Shown here one piece after another: positions 11,445 through 22,699 of a stretch of 64,000 bases of DNA. Under the pieces are notes generated by a model. It was given only the letters and a program-made list of their open reading frames with translations. It searched no databases and had not been told where the DNA came from. Made by a program: the position numbers and the translations under genes. Origin of the DNA: Cryptomeria japonica (lineage: Eukaryota; Streptophyta; Pinopsida; Cupressales; Cupressaceae); assembly GCF_030272615.1 (NCBI RefSeq), contig NC_081413.1, positions 719,405,867-719,469,866 on the forward strand. The letters are read 5' to 3'. How positions within the stretch are numbered: the first letter of the stretch is position 1; every line of letters starts with the position of its first letter.

Positions 11445-12464
11445 GCAGGTGAGCTTGGATTAACCATATTTGGTGAACAATAGTTGGTTCCGAATATTGC
11501 AGGTTTGGACTTTCCTACAGCCACTTATATATTGCATACTCTGTTGCCACAGGAAGTATCTTCTTCTCATTTTTCTGATATGAACTAGATTGATCTTACT
11601 ATCAAGATAGAAGTTGATTTGAATAAATGTTTGAATATCAATAGAGATCTTTCAGATACTCAAAAAGAGGCCCTTGTGGACTTGCTCAAATATCATACAA
11701 ATGCTTTTGCATGGGATTACAAGGATATGCATGGGATAGATCCAATAGTTTGAACCCACCGTATCTATATAAAAGAAGAGTGTTGCCCACTCAGACAACC
11801 TCAAAGAAGAACCAATCCTACCTTAAAAGATATAGTTAAAGAAGAATTGCAGAAGTCGTTAAAGGTCGGGTTTATCCATCCTATCTCTGATAGCCAATGG
11901 CTATCGCCTTTGGTTATAGTTCCTAGGAAAGGAGGAAAATGGAGGGTATGTGTTGATTATAGATCCATGAACTTAGCAACAAGCAAAGATCATTTTCCAT
12001 TACCATTTGTGGATCAAGTATTGGATTCTTTGGCTAGTAAAAGATAATTTTCATTCCTTGATGGATTAAGTGGTTACAATCAGATTTAGATAGCCCTAGA
12101 GGATCAAGAGAAGACAACATTTACTTGTCCTTGGGGTACATATGCATATTTTGTTCTTCCTTTTGGGTTGTATAATTCTCCAGCCACTTTTCAAAGAGCA
12201 GTGATCAGTATCTTTTCTGATATTTCTCAAGACATTATGGAAATCTATATGGATGACTTTACAACTTATGGTTCTGAATTTGAACAAGCATTAGGGAATC
12301 TAAAAAACGTTTTCCAATGATGTGAGGACTATAGTTTGTCATTAAATAGTGAGAAATGTTTCATCATAATGCAAGAAGGAATAGTCCTTGGTCATCATAT
12401 CTCCGTAAAAGGAATATAGGTTTATCCAGCAAAAATTGAAGTCATTTGGCATATCAATGCCCCT
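11445..12464 (+). pseudogene. G pol: reverse transcriptase domain
   Basis: Frame 0 encodes a Gypsy RT. It shows a leader (DTQKEALVDLLKYHTNAFAW), then LVIVPRKGGKWRVCVDYRSM near 11920, then SFLDGLSGYNQI. These are followed by PFGLYNSPATFQRA and the catalytic YMDD at 12246-12257, then LGHHISVKGI. In life it copies the element RNA into DNA inside the virus-like particle. In-frame stops occur after DPIV, SLASKR and GYNQI, after NVFQ, and in the linker before RNase H. Several lie where relatives have Gln. The frame differs from the upstream protease frame, consistent with the intervening insert. The domain is otherwise complete and undivided. Confidence 0.9.
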
Positions 12465-13232
12465 GTGAATCAAAAATATGTAAGAAAATTCCTTGGTCAT
12501 GCTGGATACTATAGAAGGTTTATCAAAGATTTCAGCAAAATTGCAAGTCCCTTATATTCACTGCTTACCAAGGATATAGAATTTAAATGGACCTCTGCAT
12601 GCAATGAAGCTATCTTAAAGCTTAAGCATGCCTTGACTCAAGCACTAGTTCTTAAAGGTCCAAATTGGTCTTTACCATTCCAAATCCATATAGATGCATT
12701 TGATTATGCAATAGGGGCAGTGTTAGGACAGAAAATTGACAAATTGAAAAATGCAATATATTATATTAGCAAGAACTTACAGGGACCTGAGTTAAATTAC
12801 ACAGTCACTGAAAAAGAAATGTTAGCTGTTATATATGCACTCAACAAATTCAGGCACTATATCACAGGATATCCCATATTTGTACATACAGATCATACTG
12901 CAATAAGATATCTCATGAATAAGCCTTTAATTACTGGTAGATGGGCTTGCTGGTTATTGTTGATGTAGGAATTTGATATCACAGTTGTTGATAAACCAGG
13001 GAAGTCTAATGTGGTTGCAGACTATCTTTCAAGACTTCAGTTACAAGAAGATTCTACAGTGATAGATGATACTTTTCCAGATGAACATTTATTTCTTATC
13101 CAAGATCATACTCCCTGGTATGATGATATTGCCAATTATTTAGCTGCTACTAAAATGTCAATTCATTTCTCTCCTAAGGAAAGAAGATTGTTAGTTGAAA
13201 AAAGTTTTAACTTCTCATAGATTGTTGATTGT
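12465..13232 (+). pseudogene. G pol: RNase H domain and connection
   Basis: It follows RT in the same frame. The connection shows KFLGHAGYYRRFIKDFSKIA and PLYSLLTKD. The RNase H-like core has the Gypsy signature IDAFDYAIGAVLGQ, TEKEMLAVIYALNKFRHYI and FVHTDHTAIRYLM. After a TAG (12966-12968, in a position where relatives have LLLQEFD) it continues EFDITVVDKPGKSNVVADYLSRL. It would degrade RNA in the RNA/DNA hybrid. A second in-frame stop lies at 13218-13220 before the integrase. No frameshift is seen. Confidence 0.88.
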
Positions 13233-14551
13233 TTGTTTTATGTTGGGCCTGACCAAGTCAAGAGAATATGTGTGAGAGAAGATGAAACATATGATATCCT
13301 ACATGCCTGTCATGATGAGCCATGTGGAGGACATTTTGCTACCAAAAGAACAACACTAAAAATACTAAATACAAGGTACTATTTGTGCACATTACACAAG
13401 GATGCAACACAGTATACACGAAAATGTGATAGATGCCAGCAAATGGGAATACCTACAAAATCTGATGAGATGCCATTATATCCACAAATATCAGTTGCAC
13501 CATTTGATAAGTGGGGATTAGATTTTGTTGGCCCAATTGATCCACCTTCTAATGGCAAATCCTATATTTTAGTATCTACAGACTATGTAACGAAATGGGT
13601 GGAATCTCATGCCATGACACATGCAAGAGATAATAAGGTGGCTGATTTTCTTTATGAAGAGATATTTACAAGATATGGAGTACCAAGGGAGATTGTCTTA
13701 GACCAAGGACCTCAATTTATTTCAACATTGATAGCAACTTTCGTCAATGAATACAATATAAGACACAGGAAATCTACTCCATATCATCCACAAGCTAATG
13801 GGTAGGTAGAAGTTAAAAATAGGGAGCTTGAGGCTATTCTTACTAAAACAATATCTGTTCATAAAAAGACTAGTCTCATAGGCTTTCAGAAGCAATTTGG
13901 GCATACAAAACAACTTGGAAAACACCAATTGGTTTTACACCTTTTGAGATGGTTTATGGAAAAGCAGCAATGATGCCTATTGAATTTGAGCATAAAACTC
14001 TGAGGACAACTTTGCAATTAAATATGACATTATCTGAAGCACAGAAAGAACATATTCAACAATTTAATGCTCTGGATGAATGGAGGAAAATAGTTGTCCA
14101 ATAGATAGAACTGATTCAAAATCAAAGAGCAAAGTGGCATGATAAGTATATCAAAGAGAAAAAGTTCAAAATAGGTGACTGGGCACTACTATATGATTCC
14201 AGATATAAAGATGTTATTGGGAAGTTGCAAACTAGGTGGCTAGGTCCATATGAGATAGAAGAAGTTTTCAATAATGGAGATGTTCATTTGACCATAATTG
14301 ATCCTGTTTGGTTTAAGCTTTTGGTGAATGGTCACCGACTGTGTCTGTATCATAAGCCAACCACTAAAGAGGAGTTCCTGCAACAATTTGACCAAAAGGA
14401 TGAAACAAAGGTTTTTGGAGCAACTATTGAGGTTCCTGCAGCAACTGACAAGGATCCTACAGCAATTGGTCAGCTTCCTGTTGCAATTGAGCAAAGTACT
14501 AAAGGTAAATTTCTTGCAGCCACTGTAGTGAACATGCTTGCCACTTCATAA
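13233..14551 (+). pseudogene. G pol: integrase domain and C-terminus
   Basis: The HHCC zinc-binding region is visible (HACHDEPCGGHFATKRT ... CDRCQQMG). The catalytic core follows with its first Asp in DKWGLDFVGPI, the second in VLDQGPQF and Glu after the stop in HPQANG-stop-VE (TAG at 13803). Spacing fits D,D-35-E. A frameshift near 13860-13890 moves the reading from frame 0 to frame 2. There PIGFTPFEMVYGKAAMMP and the RWLGPYEIEEVFNNGDVHL segment continue the C-terminal domain. The tail is Gln/Ala/Thr-rich with repeated PAAT-like units and ends at TAA 14549. It would insert the cDNA into chromosomal DNA. No chromodomain is seen, as expected for Athila. Confidence 0.88.
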
Positions 14552-15040
14552 TTCTTCTCACATCATTTCACAATAAATATTTCCATATCTTATGGGAATA
14601 TTATTCTCCGTAAATAAAATTCCATCCACGTCATTCCATCCCACTTTCTTATTAGTCATTTCGCTATCATTTTCGTACAACTGTAGGTATGTACATATTG
14701 TGTTTTGTTTTAATTACACATTTATTATTTCATTATGATTATGCCTTTTTAAATCCGCTACACTCCTCGAAATCTCGTTAGATTGTGTGGACATGTGCTA
14801 GGTTAAGTTGGGGGGTGCTTTATGGTTTGGTCTCCAAAGTTATTGATTATCCATCCTTTTTGGTACTTATAATTGATTTCTTGCCATCATTGTTTAACAA
14901 GTTATTATTTCATGCAAGGAAATAATAAATTATGCCGCCATAATTGAGATATGTATGGAATTTTCAATCTAGAAAGTCTGTTGGATATTTTGGTCCTCTA
15001 TTTCTCAGTTGCAAAGTGTTCAATACTAGCAGAGTAAGAG
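14552..15040 (+). other. G pol-ORF3 spacer with internal polypurine-like tract
   Basis: No gene is visible over 489 bp. At 14805-14817 AAGTTGGGGGGTG closely resembles the tract preceding the 3' LTR of G at 17451-17464 (AAATTTGGGGGGCA). This suggests a second plus-strand initiation site between pol and ORF3, or an ancestral 3' polypurine tract from before ORF3 was added. Confidence 0.5.
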
Positions 15041-17452
15041 ATGGGTGGTGATCCAATCTGCCATGAGCCAACAATTCATGAGGTGTTATTGTAGGATGCT
15101 CTTTGTGAGCATTATCTTAGACACCATGGCTGGCCAGATTACTTCTTGAAAATCAGAGATTATAACAAAGAAATTGCTCTAGAATTTATGCATTCCTTCA
15201 ATGAAGGAGAAGCTACGGTTAAATGCTTAAGGGTTATTGCTATGGAGTAGCGAATAGCAGAAGTAACAGGGTTGGCACACGAAGGGGAACTATTTCTAGA
15301 ATCAAAAGACGCAAGGAGTGCCAGGGCAGATTTCACAATTGCCACAGATGGACCTCTAATGGTGGACAAGCAAGGAACTAGAAGGGTTTCCCTGCCAGCA
15401 GAGTGGCCTCAGGTTGCTTTGTATGTCATGAAATACATTACTTGTGAAGGGAGATATTCAAATCTACATTCACCGCATTTTAAATTACTTAGTCATTTAT
15501 AGCATGGTCAGAGGGTGAATGTCCCTAATTTTCTATACCACCTCATTTCTACAAGCGCTAAGGAGACATGGAAAAATGGAAATCGTTCTGTTAGCCATCA
15601 TAGATTGGTCAAATTTCTTGTAGAACGTTCCTTTAGAGACATTTCACAGATGGAATGAGAAGTATTTGATGATATATTGTAGTTTACAGTTGAAGATGGC
15701 CCTATTGAAGATGCTCCTATTGCAGAGAATCTGCCGGTTGAAGAAGAAAATGTTGTAGAACCCTCTTCCCCTGTAGTTGCTACAGAGGATGATTTGCTTG
15801 TTGCTGAAGGAGCTGTGGTTATTGTGGAGGAAGAGATGGCTGAAGAAAATGTGGAACAACCCTCTACTTCTCTTCAAAGAGAGTCACCAATTGCTAGGAG
15901 AAAATAGAAGGAGTTGGAAAGGAATGAAACAAATGAAGAACCCATGGCCCAGCTGCAAGCAACTCAAATTTCTCCTGCAGCCACTCCAAAAGTTTATGTG
16001 AGAAGAACATGAAGTAGGACCCAGAAGGCTCATCCAACAGGTGATCCAAAAGAGGTTATTGCAGTGGAAACATCAGAAGAAGGAAGCCTTGAAGATATTG
16101 AAATACAAGAAGAATGAAGCCTTGCAAATGCTGAAATCCAGGTAGAAGTTGATGAAGATAGATTGCCAAATATTTCTTTTGTGGTACAACAACTTGAGGA
16201 GGTTAATGAAGAAATTCCACAGCATCTTGAGGAAACCATTGGAGATATTTCACAACACCCTGAAGAAATAATTGAATAAATTCCAGAGCAGTTTGAAGAG
16301 ACTGCTGGAGACACTTGACATCAGTTTGAGGAAAATGATGGAGAGATTCCAACACAGATTGAGGAATTTATTGAAGAAATCCCATGGCCTAAGGTAACAC
16401 CTATTAGACCTCCTTCATCCCTAAGCAGATTATCTATTGCTTTAACATTTTATAGACAATGGGAAATAGAGAGGGCTAGATTGCAAAGGATTATTGATAA
16501 ACAATAAAAAGAAATAGAAAAGAGGGATAACAAAATTGAGGAATTAGAGGCTAAGGTTGAAATAATTGCTAGTATGGTCCCCGAATTGATGCAATGTAGG
16601 GCACCTCACGGGGTTTATTCTGTGCATTTGAAGGAGTGGTATTTGAATTTCAAATTGAACTGCATTGTCAGGGACCTTAGCCCCTCTTTAGAAACCCTTG
16701 GAGAATTATTGTATGCTTACCAAACCTCTCCACCGGCTGTGAAGAATTTGCTATGTGAATTTTATTTACATAACTATGTTGTACCCTTTGACAGTGAGTG
16801 GAACCCTTTATTATATATTGGGGATATCCATATCAAAGCTTTAATGTCATGGATCCAAAATGAGATCAACATGGGAGCACAAGCCAAAGCCTATAAATAT
16901 TTAGAGTTTGACTATTCATTGCCATTAAGGAAAGAATCAAAAGAACCAAGAGTTCTTTATTATGAATGGCATAAATTATTGGTAAGGGATGATGTTAGAA
17001 AACTAGTCCTTCCAATGAGAGAAGAAATATATCAAGCATATGAAAATTTAGTTTAGATTGACAGTGCAACTGCAATAGAGGGGTTAACTCAATGCTGGAA
17101 TAACTTACCAGATAAATTAAAGCAGGGGTAGCCTTATTCACTGCAAAATTTTCAAGCAGCTATGCAAAGAGCCCCTAGATATATATAGCTAGGTAGAGAG
17201 AAAACCAACAACTGACTACCACTGATCTTTCAACCTCCTATTCTCATGTGGCCGCTATTGGGATGTCAGCCTATAGTTTAGAACTATGATGCAATCATAG
17301 AAGAGTCAGCTAGGTGGTCCAGGCTGGAAAAAATGAAGGGATTTTATTGGAATTTGGCTTCAGGAGGGACAAGTCAGGGCACCAATGGTGATTTGAGAGT
17401 TAGTGCAAGAGGCAGAAATTTTTGTTTTGTTGTAGGATCAGCAAGCTCTTAA
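15041..17452 (+). pseudogene. G ORF3: about 803-codon accessory ORF downstream of pol
   Basis: ATG 15041 to TAA 17450-17452 is a single frame with more than ten in-frame stops and no frameshift. Residues about 1-210 form a globular-looking domain (HYLRHHGWPDYFLKIRD, EVTGLAHEGELFLESKDA, SLPAEWPQVALYVMKYIT). This resembles plant transposon proteins of unknown function that I recall from Gypsy accessory ORFs. Residues about 215-450 are highly acidic, with repeated EEIPQ.LEE units near 16187-16387. A short coiled-coil region and a second globular domain (WYLNFKLNCIVRDLSPSLETL, NYVVPFDSEWNPLLYIGDIHIKALMSW) follow. Athila elements often carry an env-like ORF here, but I see no signal peptide or membrane segment. 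Its function is unknown. Confidence 0.7.
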
Positions 17453-17464
17453 ATTTGGGGGGCA
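17451..17464 (+). other. 3' polypurine tract of element G
   Basis: AAATTTGGGGGGCA lies directly upstream of the LTR start TGATAAG and overlaps the ORF3 stop codon. Such G-rich tracts are typical for plant Gypsy elements. Confidence 0.75.
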
Positions 17465-18599
17465 TGATAAGTTGAGACTTTGTTATATTTTTGTTATCTT
17501 TTGGTTTGCATAGTAGTAGTGATGTATTGGAAGTTGACTATAAGTATTCCATATGTTAAGCTTGAACTTATTAAATCATGTTTTATCTTTGCCAGTCTAT
17601 TCCTGCAGCCATGCCATTTATTCCTGCAATCATGTGATTCATTCTTGTTGCCATGCAGATTATTTAGGGTAATATCATATGTGAATTAATAGATGTGTTA
17701 ATTAAATAAAATGCATAGGTATGTCCCTATATGTCATCTTTTTTGTAGTGCAGGTAATAAATGATGTCGTGGTGGATGTTTGCCTATTGTACTTGATGAA
17801 GGGAAGGATACGTAAGAGATATCTAAAGATCAAATTGTAGAGGACCTGAGCAAGTGCAAGGTACGACATAAGTGGAGCAATCAAGCGACACTACCAATGT
17901 CTAACTTTAGTGGGCATTGAATTTGCAAATACCACCATGACATGCAAAGACTGTGGTTCAGTTTAGATCCATGTTTCCTTCAACATAGCTCCAGTTATCT
18001 TCTTTATCGGTCAATCATCTGCCTCTTCTTCTGGGCGTGACTTGTGTGGTCTATTGTAGTTTTTTTTTTTTAATAATAAGCTCTTCTTCTTCTCAGAAGC
18101 TAGCCAAAAGGAAGAAGAATTGAGCAGAGGATTTTTGATAATCATTCTTGAGTTTTCCTTCAACTTATGTAATCACTTTCAGAAAGAAATGAATAAAGTT
18201 ATGTTATTCTAATATGTTAAGATCTTTTTTCGGGAAACCTGGTATCACTCATCCAAGGGGGCCCACTTGGTGAGTGATCCTGTGTGTTTGTTAAAATTAG
18301 TCTTATTTACTTAGCTACAGTAGAAGTTCTTGCATTGACTGTTCTTGCAACCACTGGAAACAGATCCACTGACTATTCATGCAACCAAGCTAGAGCAGAG
18401 TAATTTATGTTTATCCATATTGAATTTATCCAGCATTGCTTTTATGAATTTATTCAGAAATGTTCCTGTAGCCTTTCCATAGTTTCCATTCTTGTTTACC
18501 TTTTTCCGCATAATGTTAGTTGCTATAGAATAGCTATTGTAGGAACTTAGTGCATATATAGTGCAGACCCATTTCAAGTACTACGTCCCTGGGTTGACA
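17465..18599 (+). repeat. 3' LTR of element G (about 1,135 bp)
   Basis: It begins TGATAAGTTGAGAC after the polypurine tract and ends GGGTTGACA at the junction with F gag. No second copy is in the window, so the right end is set by the abrupt start of Copia gag homology at 18600. It contains three 21-bp repeats (17599-17661) and an A/T-rich centre. There is no coding sequence. Confidence 0.7.
17599..17661 (+). repeat. Three tandem 21-bp units in G LTR
   Basis: Units start at 17599, 17620 and 17641, each beginning ATTC(C/T)TG(C/T) and carrying a CCATG- or TCATG-like centre. Related TCCTGCAGCAA motifs occur at the 3' end of pol (14430-14520). Confidence 0.6.
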
Positions 18600-18600
18600 A

Positions 18601-19390
18601 TCAAATGAACACTAGCTATGGAAATAGTGACTTTACCAAAAGAATGTCCAAACCTCAGATTGAGACTTAAATTAGAGTTATTATTCTTATTGTTGGGGTG
18701 AACACTTTTGGTTACTGGATATAGACGCAGATGCTCTAAATGATGTTTCAGACTTTCCATGTGATTCTCTGAACTCACTCAACTAAAATGCAACAAGCTT
18801 TCCAACCAACACATCTCTTGTCACTGTACTCACACTTAGGATCTCATCAATAGCAGCAACCTTATGTTTATAAGTAGGAGGCAAAGATCTCAACACCTTG
18901 GAAACATTTTCATCTTCCTCAATGCTTCCACCAGCACATCTGATACCTAGGACAAGATCATTCACCTTATCCATAAAATAATGTATGTTCTCATCATCTC
19001 CCATCTTCAATGTCCCATATTTTCCTTTAAAACTATGCAACTTTTACCTGTTTGTCACCTTCATACTGAATCTCAAGATTCTCCCAAATCTCATGTGCAG
19101 TCTAAAGTTCCATAACATTTATCATTTTTGAATCAGTCTGGGCACTAAGAAATGCTTCCTTCACTCTAATGTTATATTATGCTTCCTGAACCTCATCCGA
19201 CGTAGATGGTCTATTCTAAGGATCAACATAGGGATTCTTTGTGATCTTCCAGTAATCTTCTCCAAGACATTTCAATTGCATCTCCATCTGGTTCTTCCAT
19301 ATAGTATAGTTACTTCCATCAAACCTCAGACTATCCTTCTTGAAAAGAATACCTTGAGCTTCCATCCCAGATCTTCTCAAGTGATTAAGC
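18601..19390 (-). pseudogene. F gag, UBN2-type, N-terminal and middle part
   Basis: Reading on the minus strand gives FDGSNYTIWKNQMEMQLKCL, then KMINVMELxTAHEIWENLEIQYEGD, then the open segment at 19040-18783 (IHYFMDKVNDLVLGIRCAGG, PPTYKHKVAAIDEI). It continues KLVAF-stop-LSEFRESHGKSE. This is the capsid-like gag fold of plant Copia elements. It has several stops and at least one frameshift (near 19040). The zinc knuckle expected next is cut off by G. It is close in layout to E gag. Confidence 0.8.
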
Positions 19391-19407
19391 TTCTACTGGA
19401 GAATCTA

Positions 19408-19420
19408 GCTCTGATACCAA
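19408..19420 (-). other. Primer-binding site of element F
   Basis: The minus strand reads TTGGTATCAGAGC, complementary to the 3' end of plant initiator tRNA-Met, one base inside the LTR end at 19422. Confidence 0.85.
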
Positions 19421-19421
19421 T

Positions 19422-20041
19422 TGTTAGTAGCAGCCAATAAGGAAGATTGAGAGGGGGGGTGAATCAGTCTTCACCAAAATATAAAACTTTAAACACAATA
19501 ATAGATCTACCAATTTATAGAAATATATAGATAATCAAATTAACAACACAACACACAACACCAAGATTTTGACGTGGAAAACCCGGTTAAGGGAAAAACC
19601 ACCGAGAACTTGCACAATGATCAATACAAACTACCAAAATAAATAGGACACAACTAGGAAACACCAGCAAGCACATTAGAATAATTTGGAATAGTTGCAC
19701 CAACACCATTTTTCAAATATTCATCAGTGAATGTTTAGAAGCCCAAGAATACAACCAATTAGCAACTGTCATGAAGAAAGATAACTTGTGAAGCACCAAA
19801 TCAAGAACCATCTAAAATAAAGATACACAAGACAAACCAAAATAATATCTCAAAGTCTCAACATAAGATCTAATCACACTAGAAGATACTAGAGGAAATA
19901 TCAACCTCTGCAATATAGTGATCAACAAAACAATACTACAAAACCGGATTAGAAAATCTTCCCAATCACACCAGAATAGATCACAGGAATATGTTGACAT
20001 CAATGACAACAACATATACTAGCAATAGTAATGACCAACCA
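19422..20041 (-). repeat. 5' LTR of element F (about 620 bp)
   Basis: The minus strand starts TGGTTGGTCATTAC and ends ...TACTAACA next to the PBS. It contains GGTTTTTCCC (19591-19600 on the complement) and the C-run end (GATTCACCCCCCCTCTC). The exact upper end (20035-20041) is approximate because the terminal bases are altered. Confidence 0.7.
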
Positions 20042-21173
20042 TATCCAACGCCTCTTCCCTCAGAATATTCTGAGCTCTAGCCCTCTCCACAACTTCCTTA
20101 GTCAATCCTATTTTCTCTGCAACCACCTCTACTTCCTTCCTAATTTTCCTCCTACTACCAACATCAATAAATTTTTTGTGCAAGGAAAGGTCCTTTTCCC
20201 TGAATGTACCAAATCTTTCTTCCTTTTCATCCACCAGTTGGCTCAACATGTGCTGAGCATAGGTATCAATGGTAACTACATAAACTTCATAGCCCATGGG
20301 AAGGATCCACAGAGTCCTTGGCTCAACAACTTCCATTAAACATTGATCTTTGTTAACCATGAAACAAATAGTTTGCTCATACTTCTCTACAATGGCATTA
20401 GGGATTATTTATTGGGCTTTCATAGAGGCCTAAAAGGTCTTGAAATAGACCCATAATATGGATATTCTCATTGTAGCATCACCAATTCCCATTATCCCTT
20501 CCTTTATTTTCATGGCCACCGGTTTGTCATAAGTCCATTGGACGTTGCCAACACTAGGAATCTCATTCATGAAGTACAAGGCCAAACAAACAATAAGAGT
20601 ACCAAACTTGTAGGTGTTCTTTTTTATCTTGTTTGATCTTCTTCAAGTTACTCAACAATTCATTCAAGAAAACTTCACACAGATCATGCCTCTTATCTTC
20701 CTTTGAAATTTGATATGTTGAATAAATTATAGTCTCGAAGACTAAATTTTGTCTGCTTGATTGATAGACTTTATAACCAACCACCATTGATGCAAATATG
20801 ACATCATGCTCCAAGATGTCACTGATAGTCATTGCTCTATTGTGAAACCAAGAATTGGTAGTGGCTATTAGAGTGTTATTTTTTACCTTTCTCAAACCAA
20901 GTACCTCACCGGTTGCACTTAGGCATGTGACAACTTGAATTGCCTACTTAGTGATCTTATAGGGCCTATCTAGCCACATTAACTCATTATGGACTCGGCT
21001 AAGGAGATGTATGCCTTGACATCCTTATTGTCAAGAACACTATAGGGTATCAAAGAAAATGCTCCTTCCAGATCATCTTTGATAGACTTGAAGGGGTGTT
21101 TCTTCAAAATAGGTCTAGCCCTATCCTTAATCTCAATAACCAACATGGTGGCAATTTTGGATGTTGATGCCAT
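20042..21173 (-). pseudogene. C ORF2, N-terminal third
   Basis: The start MASTSKIATMLVIEIKDRAR matches the A ORF2 start in length and pattern (LGAFS/LEGAFS, KAYISL). Later pieces HDVIFASMVVGYKVYQSSRQ and LLSNLKKIKQDKKEHLQVW match A's DTMILGYKATHANR and DNLKKIKGDKKEIFRF. The end PRTLWILPMGYEVYVVTIDTYA matches A's PRTVWVTEIEYEADDNIVETYA. It is more diverged and more broken than in A and B, with many stops and frameshifts. Element F interrupts it at 20041. The shared pattern with A and B supports a real ancestral protein. Confidence 0.7.
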
Positions 21174-21562
21174 TTTGAATCTAGGACTTAACGGATAGCT
21201 TCACGAAATAGATAAACACCTTTTGATTCAACTAGGCACAAGAAATCTCTTTCAGATTATTGCAAGCTTGATTTAGATCACCAAATCTCCTCTCTTCACT
21301 ACACTTCTCTTTTCTCTTGATGGCATTGTGAAAAATAAACCTTAGAAATGCCTTTTAACCTCTAAAAACCTAATTTTGTGTTGTAATAAATGTTTCAACT
21401 GGCTACCTTGATTTTCATGAAATTGCTTATCGAGGCCTCAAATCTCCATCAAATCTTCCTAATAACATGTGCATACATTATTTAAACCTTCTGTAACCTT
21501 TTGGAATCAATTACAGATCACTAAAGAGGGGGTTCTAAAACTCCCACTAAGTTTGAAAAGCC
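21174..21562 (-). other. C spacer between ORF1 and ORF2
   Basis: About 390 bp with no open frame, equivalent to the spacers at 291-593 in A and 26042-26316 in B. No feature is recognised. Confidence 0.5.
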
Positions 21563-21725
21563 CTAGTTATCAGATGAGGTTCCATCACCAGATTCAGGTG
21601 TGGAGCCATTCTGCACATTAGAATCTTCTTTCTTAACCCATATTTTCTTATGTTGATTTCTCATTTCATCTACTTTGGATTTTCCTTTCTCATCTGATTT
21701 GCCTTTGTTTACCAGATCATTATTC
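21563..21725 (-). pseudogene. C ORF1, C-terminal tail (separated by B)
   Basis: Directly left of the B insertion the minus strand is open: NDLVNKGKSDEKGKSKVDEM continuing to a TAG at 21565-21563. It corresponds to the Lys/Glu-rich tails at 148-290 (A) and 26317-26455 (B). With the knuckle segment right of B it forms one reading, showing B inserted within ORF1 of C. Confidence 0.7.
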
Positions 21726-22499
21726 TGTTAGGATTGATGATAGTCCCAAAGATACTGAGAGGGGGGGGGTGAATCAGTATCTAACTGGTTTACAAAATAT
21801 TTAACCTTATTAAGTATTTTGCATTCCAAAATAGTGTACCGGTAAATAAGAATTAATGCAATAAACAATTATAATAATGAAAACATAGAAAACACACCAT
21901 AACACAAGATGTTTAATGAGGAAACCCGATGTGGGAAAAACCTTGTTGGGATTTGTGACCCACAATATTCACTCACTGGCCAATGAATAAATATTACTTA
22001 CAATGAGGGGCCTGCACATGCAGGAAGGCCAACTTCCTAGAGCTCACTGCTCAATCTACAAAATGGATTATGAAAATCCAATACAATGTACTGCTTTAAA
22101 TCAGCATCAACTATGCCAAGTTTAGTACAGGTTTAAGCTCATACTATAACCATAAACCTTATACAAAATCTTCCCTTATTATTCGCTCATTCCTATCTCA
22201 TCTCCTATTCCATCATGTATGTCATCTATATAAAAATGATTTACAATATCTCATACATATATGAGTCTATTACAATATTCCATGTCGGCTTTACAAAAAG
22301 ATATTTACAATTAAATACAATAAACAAAAGTTTATTCCTATCGGTTGGGGTGCTGGTATACATTGTTGCCTCTGTCGGTGAAGTGTCTACCGGTTTCAGT
22401 TCCTGCCAGTGTCTTTACCAGATGAATGTCGGGTGGTTGCCAGAAGGTTTCCATCAATGACAATACCATCATTTCTCACTAGAGTGTAGAATGCCAACA
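21726..22499 (-). repeat. 3' LTR of element B (774 bp)
   Basis: It begins TGTTGGCATTCTACACTC (minus) after the polypurine tract and ends ATCCTAACA beside the TSD. It carries the hairpin CCTGCATGTGCAGG (22011-22024) and the G-run end. Confidence 0.92.
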
Positions 22500-22512
22500 A
22501 TCTCCCCCTTTG
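22500..22512 (-). other. Polypurine tract of element B
   Basis: The minus strand reads CAAAGGGGGAGAT immediately before the TGTTGG start of the 3' LTR. Confidence 0.85.
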
Positions 22513-22699
22513 GCATTGATGGCAACACTCATGAGAAAAATCCAAAAACTATTTCCAAAAAGGGAAGTCCAAAAATCTACCAAAAAGATGTGCTCCCCCT
22601 CAGAAGATGATCTCCTTTGAATAGCCATCTTTCTATGTCCACTACTCCCCCTTTGACATCAATGACAAAGGTTGTCGAAAATTATCAAACAAGTGCAAA

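Larger units (their letters stand above)
5038..18599 (+). mobile_element. Element G: Athila-like Ty3/Gypsy retrotransposon, 5' part outside the window
   Basis: Domain order is gag tail, protease, [insert H and I], RT, RNase H, integrase, a non-coding gap with a polypurine-like tract, a large ORF3, a polypurine tract and the 3' LTR. The retropepsin motif DLGA, the phrase ILGRPWLATTDAYIGCRSGDM split over two repeats of the family, and an extra ORF after pol fit the Athila group of plant Gypsy elements. Element A interrupts gag at 5037/5038, so the gag N-terminus and 5' LTR lie outside the window. G itself interrupts the gag of Copia element F at 18600. Many nonsense codons and one pol frameshift make it an old copy. 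Confidence 0.88.
18600..20041 (-). mobile_element. Element F: Ty1/Copia fragment (5' LTR and gag)
   Basis: The minus strand shows a 5' LTR (20041 down to 19422), a PBS, and a gag start that is cut by G at 18600. Its gag aligns with that of E (41543-40470). F interrupts ORF2 of element C at 20041/20042. The rest of F lies beyond G and A, outside the window. Confidence 0.78.
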
